The position numbers and the translations under genes are program-made. Below, piece by piece: positions 24,954 through 34,149 of a DNA stretch of 64,000 bases; position 1 is the stretch's first letter; each line of letters opens with the position of its first letter. The DNA is from Planctomycetaceae bacterium (GTDB taxonomy: Bacteria > Planctomycetota > Planctomycetia > Pirellulales > Pirellulaceae): NCBI GenBank assembly GCA_002709045.1, contig PAPJ01000036.1, forward strand, positions 1-64,000, read 5' to 3'. The notes beneath the pieces are model-generated. The model was given only the letters and a program-made list of their open reading frames with translations. It ran no database searches and had not been told where the DNA came from.

Positions 24954-25637
24954 ATGTGGCAACTCGAACAATCCATCGCTTCGCTTCGTGCAGACAATCT
25001 GCAATGTGATATCGAACTTGCTTCGCCTCAATCGGGACTGCAGAATACTTCAGCCTATCAACATGTCATTTCTCAAAATCAATTTGTCCGCTTGGACATG
25101 GGGATAGAACAAGAAACGGTTGCCGAAGCTTATCATCGCGGCAGTGATCTGATTGCACTGTATGCCAGTCAGCCACAGCGGGAAGCAACACCACAGCTTT
25201 ACTGGCGAGCACTCGAGCATACCAATGCGGCCGGAATTGAAACTATCATTTCACTGCAAACAGATCTGCTTGATAGTCGTTGTCCTATTCACACCGCAAC
25301 AGATCTCAGCGGAGTTTTGAATGCTAAAGCACTAACCGTCGATGACCAGTGGATTGCAGCAGAACAGGCAAGCGATGTTATAGCGCTGCACGTTCAGCTA
25401 AACGCGTCAATCGGTTATCTGGAAATTGTCCATCCAACAGATCTGATGAATACCCTGATCAAAAATAATGGTGATTCTATTGTCTGGGAGCATACTGTGC
25501 TCGATCTACAACTCGAAAAAGGAGTGATTCGGCGTGCACGTTTGCAGAGCTGGTGGATTCAGGACGATGCGGAGCACACACTGGCAAATGAATTAGTCAA
25601 TGCCTTCATCAGATCAGCTCCGCCATTAACAACTTAG
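24954..25637 (+). CDS. protein of unknown function (227 aa)
   Basis: I do not recognise a family. The ATG at 24954 starts MWQLEQSIASLRADNLQ. There is no signal peptide or membrane segment, so the product is probably cytoplasmic. The sequence is acidic and soluble-looking, with RLDMGIEQETVAEAYHRGSD, then LYASQPQREATPQLYWRAL and later QTDLLDSRCPIHTATDL. A C-terminal part reads DLQLEKGVIRRARLQSWW. No Shine-Dalgarno sequence is visible. Codon use looks like that of the neighbours, and the frame is the only long one on this strand. Its TAG stop overlaps the stop of the convergent DUF1501 gene by 3 bases. Confidence 0.7.
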   Translation: MWQLEQSIASLRADNLQCDIELASPQSGLQNTSAYQHVISQNQFVRLDMGIEQETVAEAYHRGSDLIALYASQPQREATPQLYWRALEHTNAAGIETIISLQTDLLDSRCPIHTATDLSGVLNAKALTVDDQWIAAEQASDVIALHVQLNASIGYLEIVHPTDLMNTLIKNNGDSIVWEHTVLDLQLEKGVIRRARLQSWWIQDDAEHTLANELVNAFIRSAPPLTT

Positions 25638-27106
25638 GCAATTAATTTATCCACAACTTTGCCACCCTGATCTGTAAGACGCACATTGAGGCCTTTAAAT
25701 TCATGCACCAAACGATGGTGATCGAAACCAAATAACTTAAGCGTTGTGGCATGAAAGTCATTGACGTGCACAGCATCTTCAACCGGTGCCCAGCCGATAT
25801 CGTCGGTCTTTCCGACAACCTGTCCGCCCTGAATACCGCCACCTGCCATCCAGAGACTATAAGCATAAGGATGATGATCCCGGCCTGTATTCTGTTTATT
25901 CCCACCCCGATTTTCTCCCAGTGGGGTACGCCCAAACTCACCGGCACAAATCACTAAAGTGTCATCCAGCATTCCGCGTCGTTTAAGGTCTTTCAGTAGT
26001 CCGGCCACGGGCTGATCTAACATACCTGCGTTATAGGAAATCTCTTCACTCAGATTGCTATGATGGTCCCAGGATGCATGCATCAAGGTAACGAATCGAA
26101 CGCCTCTTTCAAGTAACCGTCTCGCTAACAGGCAGTTACGTGAGAATTGGCCGTATACATTAGCACCACCACCGCGGAAATTCGTTTTCTCCGGTTCCTT
26201 ACGTCCCACACCATATAAATTCAATGTCTCCTGAGTCTCTGCACTGACGTCAATCAACTCCGGCGCTGCTTTTTGCATTCGAAACGCAAGTTCATAAGAA
26301 TTAATACGGCTGGCAATTTCAGTATCCTGCTGCTCTTGCAGACGAATCCGATTAAGCGAGTTGATCAGACTCAGTGAATCCTTTTGCATTTCCCGAGAAT
26401 AGCCGCTGGGGGTATTTAAATTTAAGACCGGCTCACCGTCACCGCGAAAAACAACCCCTTCATAAGTCGAAGGTAAAAAACCACTCGTCCAGTTAGATAC
26501 TCCGCCAGAACTTCCTCGACCCGCTGACAGAACAACATAGGCTGGCAGGTCATTTGTTTCACATCCCAAACCGTATGTCAGCCACGACCCCATACTTGGC
26601 CGACCAAAACGAGGAACTCCGGTAGTCATCATTAGCTGAGCAGGATGATGATTAAAGGCATCAGTATGCATCGAACGCACCAGTGCAATATCATCGGCAC
26701 AGGAGCCAATGTTGGGCAATACGTCAGACAATTCCATTCCGCATTCACCGAAGGGACGAAATTCACGATCACTACCCATCAAAATAGCACTTTCTTTTTT
26801 GATGAAAGCAAAACGAACTTTCTTGGTAAGTTCCTCCGGCAGTCCTTGACCATGGCGATCCTGAAGTACAGGCTTAGGATCATACAAATCTACATGACTG
26901 GGGGCACCAGCGAGAAAAACGAAGATACATCGCTTGGCTTTCGGGGCAAAATGTCCGAATTTGGGTACCAGAGGATTAGCTTCGTTGGCATTCAGCACAC
27001 CATCACTCTGCAGCAATGATGCCAATGCTAAACCACCTAAACCACTAGCCGTGGAAGTAAAAAAGTCCCTGCGACTCTGTGCTCGAATTTGATCATTAAT
27101 ATCCAT
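25634..27106 (-). CDS. DUF1501 protein (sulfatase-fold, Tat-type signal)
   Basis: DUF1501 proteins belong to the alkaline-phosphatase/sulfatase-like fold and in planctomycetes are usually paired with DUF1549/DUF1553 proteins; their substrate is unknown. I start at the ATG at 27106 (490 aa), which places a twin-arginine motif (SRRDFF) at about residue 11, before a hydrophobic stretch. Family landmarks are CIFVFLAGAPSHVDLYDPKP, then GFLPSTYEGV, LLARRLLERGVRFV and HASWDHH. CAGEFGRTPLGE, GRDHHPYAYS and the closing VNDFHATTLKLFGFDH follow. It follows the DUF1549/DUF1553 gene by about 36 bases, so the pair is probably one operon. Confidence 0.92.
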   Translation of the reverse strand: MDINDQIRAQSRRDFFTSTASGLGGLALASLLQSDGVLNANEANPLVPKFGHFAPKAKRCIFVFLAGAPSHVDLYDPKPVLQDRHGQGLPEELTKKVRFAFIKKESAILMGSDREFRPFGECGMELSDVLPNIGSCADDIALVRSMHTDAFNHHPAQLMMTTGVPRFGRPSMGSWLTYGLGCETNDLPAYVVLSAGRGSSGGVSNWTSGFLPSTYEGVVFRGDGEPVLNLNTPSGYSREMQKDSLSLINSLNRIRLQEQQDTEIASRINSYELAFRMQKAAPELIDVSAETQETLNLYGVGRKEPEKTNFRGGGANVYGQFSRNCLLARRLLERGVRFVTLMHASWDHHSNLSEEISYNAGMLDQPVAGLLKDLKRRGMLDDTLVICAGEFGRTPLGENRGGNKQNTGRDHHPYAYSLWMAGGGIQGGQVVGKTDDIGWAPVEDAVHVNDFHATTLKLFGFDHHRLVHEFKGLNVRLTDQGGKVVDKLIA

Positions 27107-27142
27107 GAATTGTTCCAATAGAAACCTTTTCGATTCCAGCAA

Positions 27143-30100
27143 TTATTCTTTCGTAATGAATTCATCTGTATTCAACAAGACACGTGCAACAGCAACCCAG
27201 GATGCCGTCTCCACCAAACCGGCTGTTTTCGGAATAACAGAATTACCTAAAATATCTCTGGCTGCCTGCTCATCGCCGGCCAGTTGCTCAAATTGACTCT
27301 GATAAAAAGCAGTAACCGCTGCCATCTCCGATCGCGTCGGACGGCGAGAAAGACACGTTAGAAATGCATGGTATATACGTTTACTCATATCTTCTGAGGG
27401 CTTACCGGTTGTCTCAATTTCACTCACAAATCGACGGCCCAGATTCTGAGCACATTCGGTGAACACCACATCATTCCATAGCGTCAATGACTGTAAGGGT
27501 GTGTTACTTCTCGAGCGACGGGCAATACACGTGTTTGAATCCGGGGCATCAAATGTCATCAACATGGGGTATGGACTTGTGCGTTGAAAAAACGTGTACA
27601 ATCCACGTCGATATCTGTTATCCCCTTCGCTCGTTTGCCACTTAGCACTATTGGCATAGGTCAATGCAGAATACTCTGATGGCTGGGGAGGCCTGACACT
27701 AGGGCCACCAACCTTATCTGTCATCAGGCCACTAGCATCTAAAGCCAAATCTCTGATGATTTCAGCCTCCACCCGCGAACGATATTGACGTGCTAATAGC
27801 TCGTTGTCCGGATCAATTTCGGCTAACTCGGGACGGTGAGCGGACTGTTGTTGATACACAGCACTGTTTAAGATCAGACGGTGCAGTTCTTTCAAGCTCC
27901 AATTATTGGCTCGAAATTTAAATGCCAGCCAGTCCAGTAGTGCCGGGTGGGTTGGAGCAGATCCCTGCATCCCAAAATCATCACTCGTCCCTACGATACC
28001 GCGACCAAAGTAACGCTGCCAAACACGATTCACTGTCACTCGGGCAGTCAGCGGATTTTCGTTAGAAACTGTCCATTTGGCTAAATCAAGACGCGTCATT
28101 TTCTCTCCCCCGGCTTTTACTTCCGGCAAGACATCCAAGCCCTGTGTCGCTACTGCTTCTCCCTTGTTCAGGAAATTTCCGCGGAGATGAATATTCGCCT
28201 GACGCGGCGCTCCCAATTCAACCACGGCCTGTGCCTTAGTCCCGGGCATCTTTGGTGCTTTGCTTTCATGTTCTTTTTCTGACTGTACAAGTTTTTTATA
28301 GGACGCATCAATATTTTTGTAGTAATCCAACAAAACTTCGTTTTGTTCCTCATTGCGTGTCTGAGCGGCGATCGCCGCCAGTACGTTCCCGGGTGTGCCT
28401 TCAAGTGCCAGAACACCGCTAAAGTCCGAATAGGTTAAACGAAAACGTCCCAGATTGTGAGTAGATCCAGTCTCATACTTTTGATGCAGCAGAACCTTAA
28501 ACTCCACTCCACCCTCAAATGCAACCACATTATCTAACTGGAACACTGCCAGATGACGCTTGCCGATTTCAGGTGAAACAGCCCATCCATCCTCTGTATT
28601 TTCATTGATCGCCTTGGCTACTTCCCAATTGTTTTGAGAAAAATCTGCAATCGCACGACTAACTTTTACCGGTAGAAAATCGTTCTCCGTTCCAGCTTGT
28701 CGAACCAATACCTGCAGGTTGGTGAGGACAAAGTTACCATTTTCTGCCCGTCCCGGGCCATTCATCGGCAGACTCTCGTCAGGCAAAACTTCCAAGCGAA
28801 TACCGCTGACAGAATCTACTGTCGAGACGATTGTATAAATATCAGACCGAACATTCTCACCTTCCACTAAAACCGAGCCGTCATCCAGATTTTTAAATGT
28901 TGATTTATGCAATCCGGTAACTGACGCATTTGCCAATGAACGCCATTCATAAATAAGATTAGCGTCGACCTCAAGCCACTTTTCAAGATTCTGCGGCAAC
29001 TGTTGCATTTCGTATTGTTTTCTAGCTGCAATAAGTTTTTCATGTTCAGCAGTATACGCCGTTAACAGATCGTTATAAGCCACGGCCTCTGAAATTGTCG
29101 GCGCTGCGATGTCCTGTTCGTTCATGCTATTAAAGAACGAATACAACTGATAATACTCGCGATGGCTGATCGGGTCGTATTTATGACTATGACATTGAGC
29201 GCAACCAACGGTCAGACCTAACCAAATCGCACCATACGTGTTAGTCCGATCCACAGTCTTCTTAACGCGGTCTTCTTCCTGATCCGTTCCTCCCTCTGTG
29301 TTATGCAGCGTATTTCTGTGAAAGCCACTGGCAACACGTTGCGCAACCGTTGATTCTGGCAGCATGTCACCGGCAAGCTGTGCCACAGTAAACTGGTCAA
29401 ACGGTAAATCAGCGTTAAGCGAATTAATTACCCAGTCTCGGTATCTCCATGCATGTGGACGACCTCGATCCTTTTCATAACCGTCACTATCTGCATAGCG
29501 CGCCAAATCCAACCAGTGTCGCCCCCATCGTTCACCGTAATGTGGCGACTTCAATGCCCGCTTCACCATCTGCTGGTAAGCGTCTATGCGTTGATCATTT
29601 AAGAACACCTCCACTTCTGTAGCAGTTGGCAAGAGTCCCAGTAAATCCAAATAAACCCGACGAATCAAAGTACTGCGCGAGGCTTGATCGGAAGGGCTAA
29701 TATCTTTTGTTTCCAAACGTGCAAGAACGAATTGATCAATCGGGTTTTTGACCCAGCTTTTGGCTTTAACTGCCGGTAACTCCGGCTCTACCAGTGGCTG
29801 AAAAGACCAATGGTCTGAACTGATAGCGATGTCTGCAGAATCCGGCCATTCTGCTCCTTGAGCAATCCAGTTTTCAATCAAGCCAATTTGCTCTTTTGTC
29901 AGAGGAGTTCCTTCACCTTCCGGCGGCATTCGACCCAACTCTTCACTAGTACCTTTAATCAGTGTCAACAACAGGCCTGCATTAATGTCACCGGCCAGAA
30001 TCGCTTTTCCATTGTCACCGCCGGCAAACGCCCGAGCTCTGTTATCCAGACGCAGACCACCTTCCTGAACATCATTACCATGACAGGAATAACAACTAGC

Positions 30101-30250
30101 TCTCAGAATGGGCTGAATATGCTTGCCAAAATCTATCTTTTGCACTGGTTGCGACGAAGCATCTAACTTCTGCTGACTCATTACCGGATCAGTGACAATA
30201 CACATCAAACAGGCAAAAGCAGCTGCAATTGATCGTTTCATTGAAATCAT
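27143..30250 (-). CDS. planctomycete cytochrome c / DUF1549 / DUF1553 (PSD1-type) secreted protein
   Basis: The product is about 1035 aa from the ATG at 30250 (the ATG at 30241 is an alternative; the frame is open to 30388). A Sec signal peptide ends near VMSQQ. Next comes a planctomycete-type cytochrome c domain with the haem motif CYSCHG at about 50 residues in, followed by MPPEGEGTPL. DUF1549 follows, with WGRHWLDLARYADSDGYEKD and a second CxxCH (CAQCHSHKYDPI). A middle beta-sandwich insertion makes it longer than the second copy in this window. DUF1553 ends the chain, with NRVWQRYFGRGIVGTSDDFG and RRSRSNTPLQSL. The likely site is the periplasm. Function is unproven; an oxidoreductase or polysaccharide-related role is often suggested. 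Confidence 0.93.
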   Translation of the reverse strand: MISMKRSIAAAFACLMCIVTDPVMSQQKLDASSQPVQKIDFGKHIQPILRASCYSCHGNDVQEGGLRLDNRARAFAGGDNGKAILAGDINAGLLLTLIKGTSEELGRMPPEGEGTPLTKEQIGLIENWIAQGAEWPDSADIAISSDHWSFQPLVEPELPAVKAKSWVKNPIDQFVLARLETKDISPSDQASRSTLIRRVYLDLLGLLPTATEVEVFLNDQRIDAYQQMVKRALKSPHYGERWGRHWLDLARYADSDGYEKDRGRPHAWRYRDWVINSLNADLPFDQFTVAQLAGDMLPESTVAQRVASGFHRNTLHNTEGGTDQEEDRVKKTVDRTNTYGAIWLGLTVGCAQCHSHKYDPISHREYYQLYSFFNSMNEQDIAAPTISEAVAYNDLLTAYTAEHEKLIAARKQYEMQQLPQNLEKWLEVDANLIYEWRSLANASVTGLHKSTFKNLDDGSVLVEGENVRSDIYTIVSTVDSVSGIRLEVLPDESLPMNGPGRAENGNFVLTNLQVLVRQAGTENDFLPVKVSRAIADFSQNNWEVAKAINENTEDGWAVSPEIGKRHLAVFQLDNVVAFEGGVEFKVLLHQKYETGSTHNLGRFRLTYSDFSGVLALEGTPGNVLAAIAAQTRNEEQNEVLLDYYKNIDASYKKLVQSEKEHESKAPKMPGTKAQAVVELGAPRQANIHLRGNFLNKGEAVATQGLDVLPEVKAGGEKMTRLDLAKWTVSNENPLTARVTVNRVWQRYFGRGIVGTSDDFGMQGSAPTHPALLDWLAFKFRANNWSLKELHRLILNSAVYQQQSAHRPELAEIDPDNELLARQYRSRVEAEIIRDLALDASGLMTDKVGGPSVRPPQPSEYSALTYANSAKWQTSEGDNRYRRGLYTFFQRTSPYPMLMTFDAPDSNTCIARRSRSNTPLQSLTLWNDVVFTECAQNLGRRFVSEIETTGKPSEDMSKRIYHAFLTCLSRRPTRSEMAAVTAFYQSQFEQLAGDEQAARDILGNSVIPKTAGLVETASWVAVARVLLNTDEFITKE

Positions 30251-30436
30251 CCGTACCAAAAACCGAATAATTATTAATCTGCAACATCTTATCTTACCTT
30301 GATGACGATATGAATCCAAATTTCGAGCGTTGTGTTTGAAAGTCTTACCTAGCGGGACTTCCTGATGTAAATTGAGATTACCTCCCAAACCAAGCTTATG
30401 CAGGTGAATACCGCCCCTACGAAGGATTAGAACTAT

Positions 30437-31720
30437 ATGTCAACGGATCTCCGCAACAGACTATTCAAAGAACTCGACAGCCTGATACTGATCGATCCGC
30501 ATACACACATCGATGCCCTTAGTCCGGCCTCTAAAGACCTGTCTGAAATCCTTGGTTACCACTACTATACCGAGTTAGCTCATTCAGCAGGTTTAGCTCG
30601 TCAGGAAATTGAAGACCCGGAGATCACACCGCGAGAAAAGGTTGGACTACTACTGAGTAATCTGGAACCGATACAAAACACAATCCAATACAGCTGGCTA
30701 ATCGAAATGTGTCAAAAGTTTTTTGGATTTGACGGAGAACTTATTGATGAATCGAACTGGGAAACGGTCTACGATGCGGCTCAGGAAAAAATGGGGCAAG
30801 CAGATTGGTCAGACCAGGTATTACAACAGTCTGGGATCGAAGCTGTTTTCCTGACCAATGATTTCGATGATCCACTCGAAGGCTTCGATACCTCGGTTTA
30901 TATTCCTTGTCTACGAACCGATGACCTCGTCTTCCATCTGGCAAAACCTGCCGTCCGTGATCGTCTCGAAATTTGCACAAACATTTCACTCGAATCGCTA
31001 GGATCTCTTACACAATCACTGGAACACTTATTTACTCACTTTACTCGTGAAAACGCGAAAGCCTGTGCAATTTCTCTGCCTCCATGGTTCGTACCGACTG
31101 AAATCGACTTTGGTGAAGCCGCCAAAGCCTTAGAGCAAATACAGTCTCACGGTGAGCAAGCGACTCCAGAGTCTAAGGAAACAATGGCCGGCTGGGTTTT
31201 CTGGAAACTGACAGAACTTTGTGATGAGTTTAAAATTCCATTTGATCTGATGATTGGCGTAAACCGTTCGGTCTACCCGGCAGGTGTCTATCAGGGGATG
31301 GACCTCTATGACAGTCGGGTTTCCCTGATTCAATACGCTGATTTGTTTAATGCATTTCCGGCGGTTAAATTTCCTGTTTCCGTTTTAGCCAGCGTGACGA
31401 ATCAGGAACTGGCAAGTTATTCGTGGATCTTCCCGAATGTCATCACTCATGGTCACTGGTGGTACAGCAACACACCAACCTTTATTGAGCATGACACCGC
31501 TGGACGGCTTGAAGCTGTACCTCAAACGAAACAGATCGGTTACTACAGCGACATGTACAAACTTGAATTTGCATTACCAAAATTTGCTATGTATAAACGC
31601 ATCCTGGCCAAGGTTCTTGCAGAACGTTATGTGATAGACCGCAACTGGAAAGAACAACGGGCGATTGATTTTGGCAAACGTATCCTGCGTGGCAATGTTG
31701 AGTCTATTTTCCACGTATAA
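30437..31720 (+). CDS. uronate isomerase (UxaC)-like amidohydrolase-superfamily protein
   Basis: Uronate isomerases interconvert glucuronate or galacturonate with their keto forms; they have the metal-dependent amidohydrolase barrel. The 427-aa chain has the N-terminal H-x-H metal motif in LIDPHTHIDAL and LEICTNISLESLGSL in the middle. The C-terminal region is GHWWYSNTPTFIEHD, then IGYYSDMYKLEFALPKFAMYKRILAKVL, which resembles the UxaC end. Divergence from classical UxaC means the true substrate may differ. It is divergent from the DUF1549/DUF1553 gene, with about 186 bases between them, which probably hold both promoters. GAAGGA lies about 12 bases before the ATG. Confidence 0.65.
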   Translation: MSTDLRNRLFKELDSLILIDPHTHIDALSPASKDLSEILGYHYYTELAHSAGLARQEIEDPEITPREKVGLLLSNLEPIQNTIQYSWLIEMCQKFFGFDGELIDESNWETVYDAAQEKMGQADWSDQVLQQSGIEAVFLTNDFDDPLEGFDTSVYIPCLRTDDLVFHLAKPAVRDRLEICTNISLESLGSLTQSLEHLFTHFTRENAKACAISLPPWFVPTEIDFGEAAKALEQIQSHGEQATPESKETMAGWVFWKLTELCDEFKIPFDLMIGVNRSVYPAGVYQGMDLYDSRVSLIQYADLFNAFPAVKFPVSVLASVTNQELASYSWIFPNVITHGHWWYSNTPTFIEHDTAGRLEAVPQTKQIGYYSDMYKLEFALPKFAMYKRILAKVLAERYVIDRNWKEQRAIDFGKRILRGNVESIFHV

Positions 31721-31750
31721 AGCGCGTGATACTTACTAATCACCTGCCAT

Positions 31751-31780
31751 AAAAAACTCCGCTGCAAATCACAGCGGAGT
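31751..31780 (-). terminator. terminator after fusA
   Basis: ACTCCGCTG (31756-31764) pairs perfectly with CAGCGGAGT (31772-31780) around a 7-base loop. Read on the minus strand it is followed by TTTTTT, so it ends the fusA transcript 31 bases after its stop. The uronate-isomerase-like gene from the other side may also use it, but it has a weaker T tract on that strand. Confidence 0.9.
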
Positions 31781-31810
31781 AGTTGACTATTTTTTGGATA
31801 ACGAGTTGAA

Positions 31811-33898
31811 TTACTTACGGTTAGCCCATTCTTCTGCGCGAACTTTAATAATCTCCTGCTGTACAGCTGCCGGTACTTTCATGTACTTCGACAGTTCCAT
31901 GGAAAAGGTGCCCTGACCTTTTGTCATTGAACGAAGGTCGGTTGCATAACCAAACGTTTCCACAAGTGGAACTTCTGCCAGAATCGTGGAGACACCTTCT
32001 CGTGCTTCAGTATTGTTAACCAAGCCACGACGACTAATCAGGTCACCAACGACAGGACCCTGAAAGTCTTCAGGGACTTCAACTTCCATTTTCATCATTG
32101 GCTCCAAAATCGCCGGTTTAGCCTGAACAAACGTTTCCCGGAAGCAACCACCGGCCGCAGTCTGAAATGCTTTATCAGAACTATCCACCTCATGATAGGA
32201 ACCATCATCCAATACCACTTTAACACCCACTACCGGATAGCGTGCCAAAGGACCTCGGTTACAAGCTTCGCGAAATCCTTTTTCAACCGAGGGAATATAC
32301 TGCTTAGGAATACGTCCGCCGACAATATTCTCTTCAAATTCAAAGTTTTCCTCACCATCAACATCCATTGGCTCCAGCGAGCCAACAATGTGAGCGAATT
32401 GGCCGGAACCGCCGGTCTGTTTCTTATGTTTGTAGTTAAATTGTTTAGCAACCGTTGGGGCTTCACGATAGCTAACCTTCGGTGCACCGACCTCGACTTC
32501 CACACCATATTCACGGCGAATGCGTTCGATATAGACTTCCAGATGCAGTTCGCCCATGCCGGCAATTAAAACTTCATTGGTCTCTTCGTCCGTACTCACA
32601 TGAAAGGTCGGATCTTCTTTACGGAAACGTTGCAGAGCTTTACCCAACTTATCCACATCACTTCGATTAGGCACGTTAACGGCCATGGTGATCACAGGAT
32701 CCGCAACAAAGATATTTTCCAGCGTGCAGTACTTTTGTTCGTTGCAGTAAGTATCTCCACTGGCACAGTCGATCCCCATAACAGCTACAATATCGCCAGC
32801 AGATGCCTCATCAATTTCTTCACGTTTTTCCGAATGCATACGCACGATTCGTGAGAAACGATCTTTACGTCCCGTACGCTGATTTATGTATGTTTCACCT
32901 TTACGAATCGTACCCTGATAAATTCGAGTAAATGTCAACTGACCAAATGGATCTTCCACGATCTTAAAAGCCATACCAACAAACGGTTTGGATGGATCCG
33001 GTTCCAACGCCAGTTTCTCCTCTTCGTCACCTGCTTTGTTGGCTTCTATAGAACGATCCAGGGGTGATGGCAGGTAACGATTAACCGCGTCCAGAAGCGG
33101 CTGAACACCTTTATTCTTAAAAGCTGTTCCCATGAATACCGGAGTCGCTTCACGATTCAGAACAATTGAGCGAAGTGTAGTATGGATCATCTCTTCATCA
33201 GGATCCTGATCTTCGAGAACAAGTTCCATCATCTCTTCACTACCCATGGAAATGCTTTCAATCATTTCAGCACGGTAGTTTTGAGCTTCCTGCTGCAGTT
33301 CCGCAGGAATTTCTTCTTCTCTTACGTCTTCACCGTTAGCGCCATCGAAGTAGAGTGCTTTCATTTTGATAAGGTCAATGACACCCTCAAAATCGTCACC
33401 TTCACCGATCGGCAACTGCATCAAAATCGGTGAGTCACCAAGTTTCTCGGCAATTTCGGCGCAAACGCGATGAGGTTCAGCACCTGTTCGGTCCATCTTA
33501 TTGATAAATGCCAGCCGCGGAACCTTGTAGCGTTTCATTTGACGATCAACGGTCAAAGACTGAGCCTGAACACCACCAACTGCACAAAGAACAAGCACTG
33601 CACCATCAAGAACACGTAAACTACGCTCCACTTCCACGGTAAAGTCCACGTGACCGGGGGTATCAATCAGGTTGACGGTTTTGCCATCCCATTCAACCGT
33701 CGTAGCCGCACTGGTAATGGTAATACCACGTTCTTTTTCCAGTTCCATGTGGTCCATCGTGGCACCATCACCTTCACCACGCACTTCTTGTACTTTGTGA
33801 ATACGACCACTATAGAAAAGAATTCGTTCACTCAGCGTGGTTTTACCCGAGTCAATATGTGCTGAGATACCAATATTTCTGACGTCTTCCAGCTTCAT
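31811..33898 (-). CDS. fusA: elongation factor G, mitochondrial EFG1/spd-like branch
   Basis: EF-G is the GTPase that drives tRNA-mRNA translocation on the ribosome. The 695-aa protein has the full five-domain length. GTPase motifs are AHIDSGKTT (P loop), [10 protein letters not shown] (switch I end), [16 protein letters not shown] (switch II), NKMD and [12 protein letters not shown]. Domain IV includes [17 protein letters not shown] and [27 protein letters not shown], and the RRG(L)V loop region is present. The P loop reads [13 protein letters not shown] instead of the IGIMAHIDAGKTT of classical bacterial FusA. This and the DATMD-like [13 protein letters not shown] segment resemble mitochondrial EFG1 and the spirochaete-planctomycete-deltaproteobacteria group. 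GGA lies 9 bases before the ATG. Planctomycetes often carry further EF-G copies elsewhere. Confidence 0.95.
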   Translation of the reverse strand: MKLEDVRNIGISAHIDSGKTTLSERILFYSGRIHKVQEVRGEGDGATMDHMELEKERGITITSAATTVEWDGKTVNLIDTPGHVDFTVEVERSLRVLDGAVLVLCAVGGVQAQSLTVDRQMKRYKVPRLAFINKMDRTGAEPHRVCAEIAEKLGDSPILMQLPIGEGDDFEGVIDLIKMKALYFDGANGEDVREEEIPAELQQEAQNYRAEMIESISMGSEEMMELVLEDQDPDEEMIHTTLRSIVLNREATPVFMGTAFKNKGVQPLLDAVNRYLPSPLDRSIEANKAGDEEEKLALEPDPSKPFVGMAFKIVEDPFGQLTFTRIYQGTIRKGETYINQRTGRKDRFSRIVRMHSEKREEIDEASAGDIVAVMGIDCASGDTYCNEQKYCTLENIFVADPVITMAVNVPNRSDVDKLGKALQRFRKEDPTFHVSTDEETNEVLIAGMGELHLEVYIERIRREYGVEVEVGAPKVSYREAPTVAKQFNYKHKKQTGGSGQFAHIVGSLEPMDVDGEENFEFEENIVGGRIPKQYIPSVEKGFREACNRGPLARYPVVGVKVVLDDGSYHEVDSSDKAFQTAAGGCFRETFVQAKPAILEPMMKMEVEVPEDFQGPVVGDLISRRGLVNNTEAREGVSTILAEVPLVETFGYATDLRSMTKGQGTFSMELSKYMKVPAAVQQEIIKVRAEEWANRK

Positions 33899-33920
33899 TT
33901 GCTGATTCCAACCTAATGTA

Positions 33921-33970
33921 AAAAAAAATTCTTAATAGTTCTTAAGCATAATCTGACAACCTGTCAGATT
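33921..33970 (-). promoter_or_regulatory. inverted repeats in the fusA leader
   Basis: AATCTGACA (33950-33958) and TGTCAGATT (33962-33970) form a perfect 9-bp stem with a 3-base loop, 52-72 bases upstream of the fusA ATG. On the minus strand it is followed by a second small repeat, CTTAA/TTAAG, and then a run of nine T at 33921-33929. The pair could be an operator, a leader attenuator for fusA or a terminator for fumC. The gap 33971-34149 shows nothing else clear. Confidence 0.5.
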
Positions 33971-34149
33971 GCGTACATTTGAACTAGTAAAACCCTACCA
34001 CTTCAATAGCGGATTATACGCACAAAACGAGCGCATTTCAGGATTAAGTTGGTAATCATAAAATAAATCAGATATGACGAAAGGCCAAATGACAGCTGTT
34101 TGAAAAAAATACTAAAAAAGCGTTATTTGACGAGAAATTACTACTCTTT

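Noticed and set aside
32192..32569. 125-codon plus-strand frame over fusA
   Set aside because: It is the antisense of conserved EF-G sequence.
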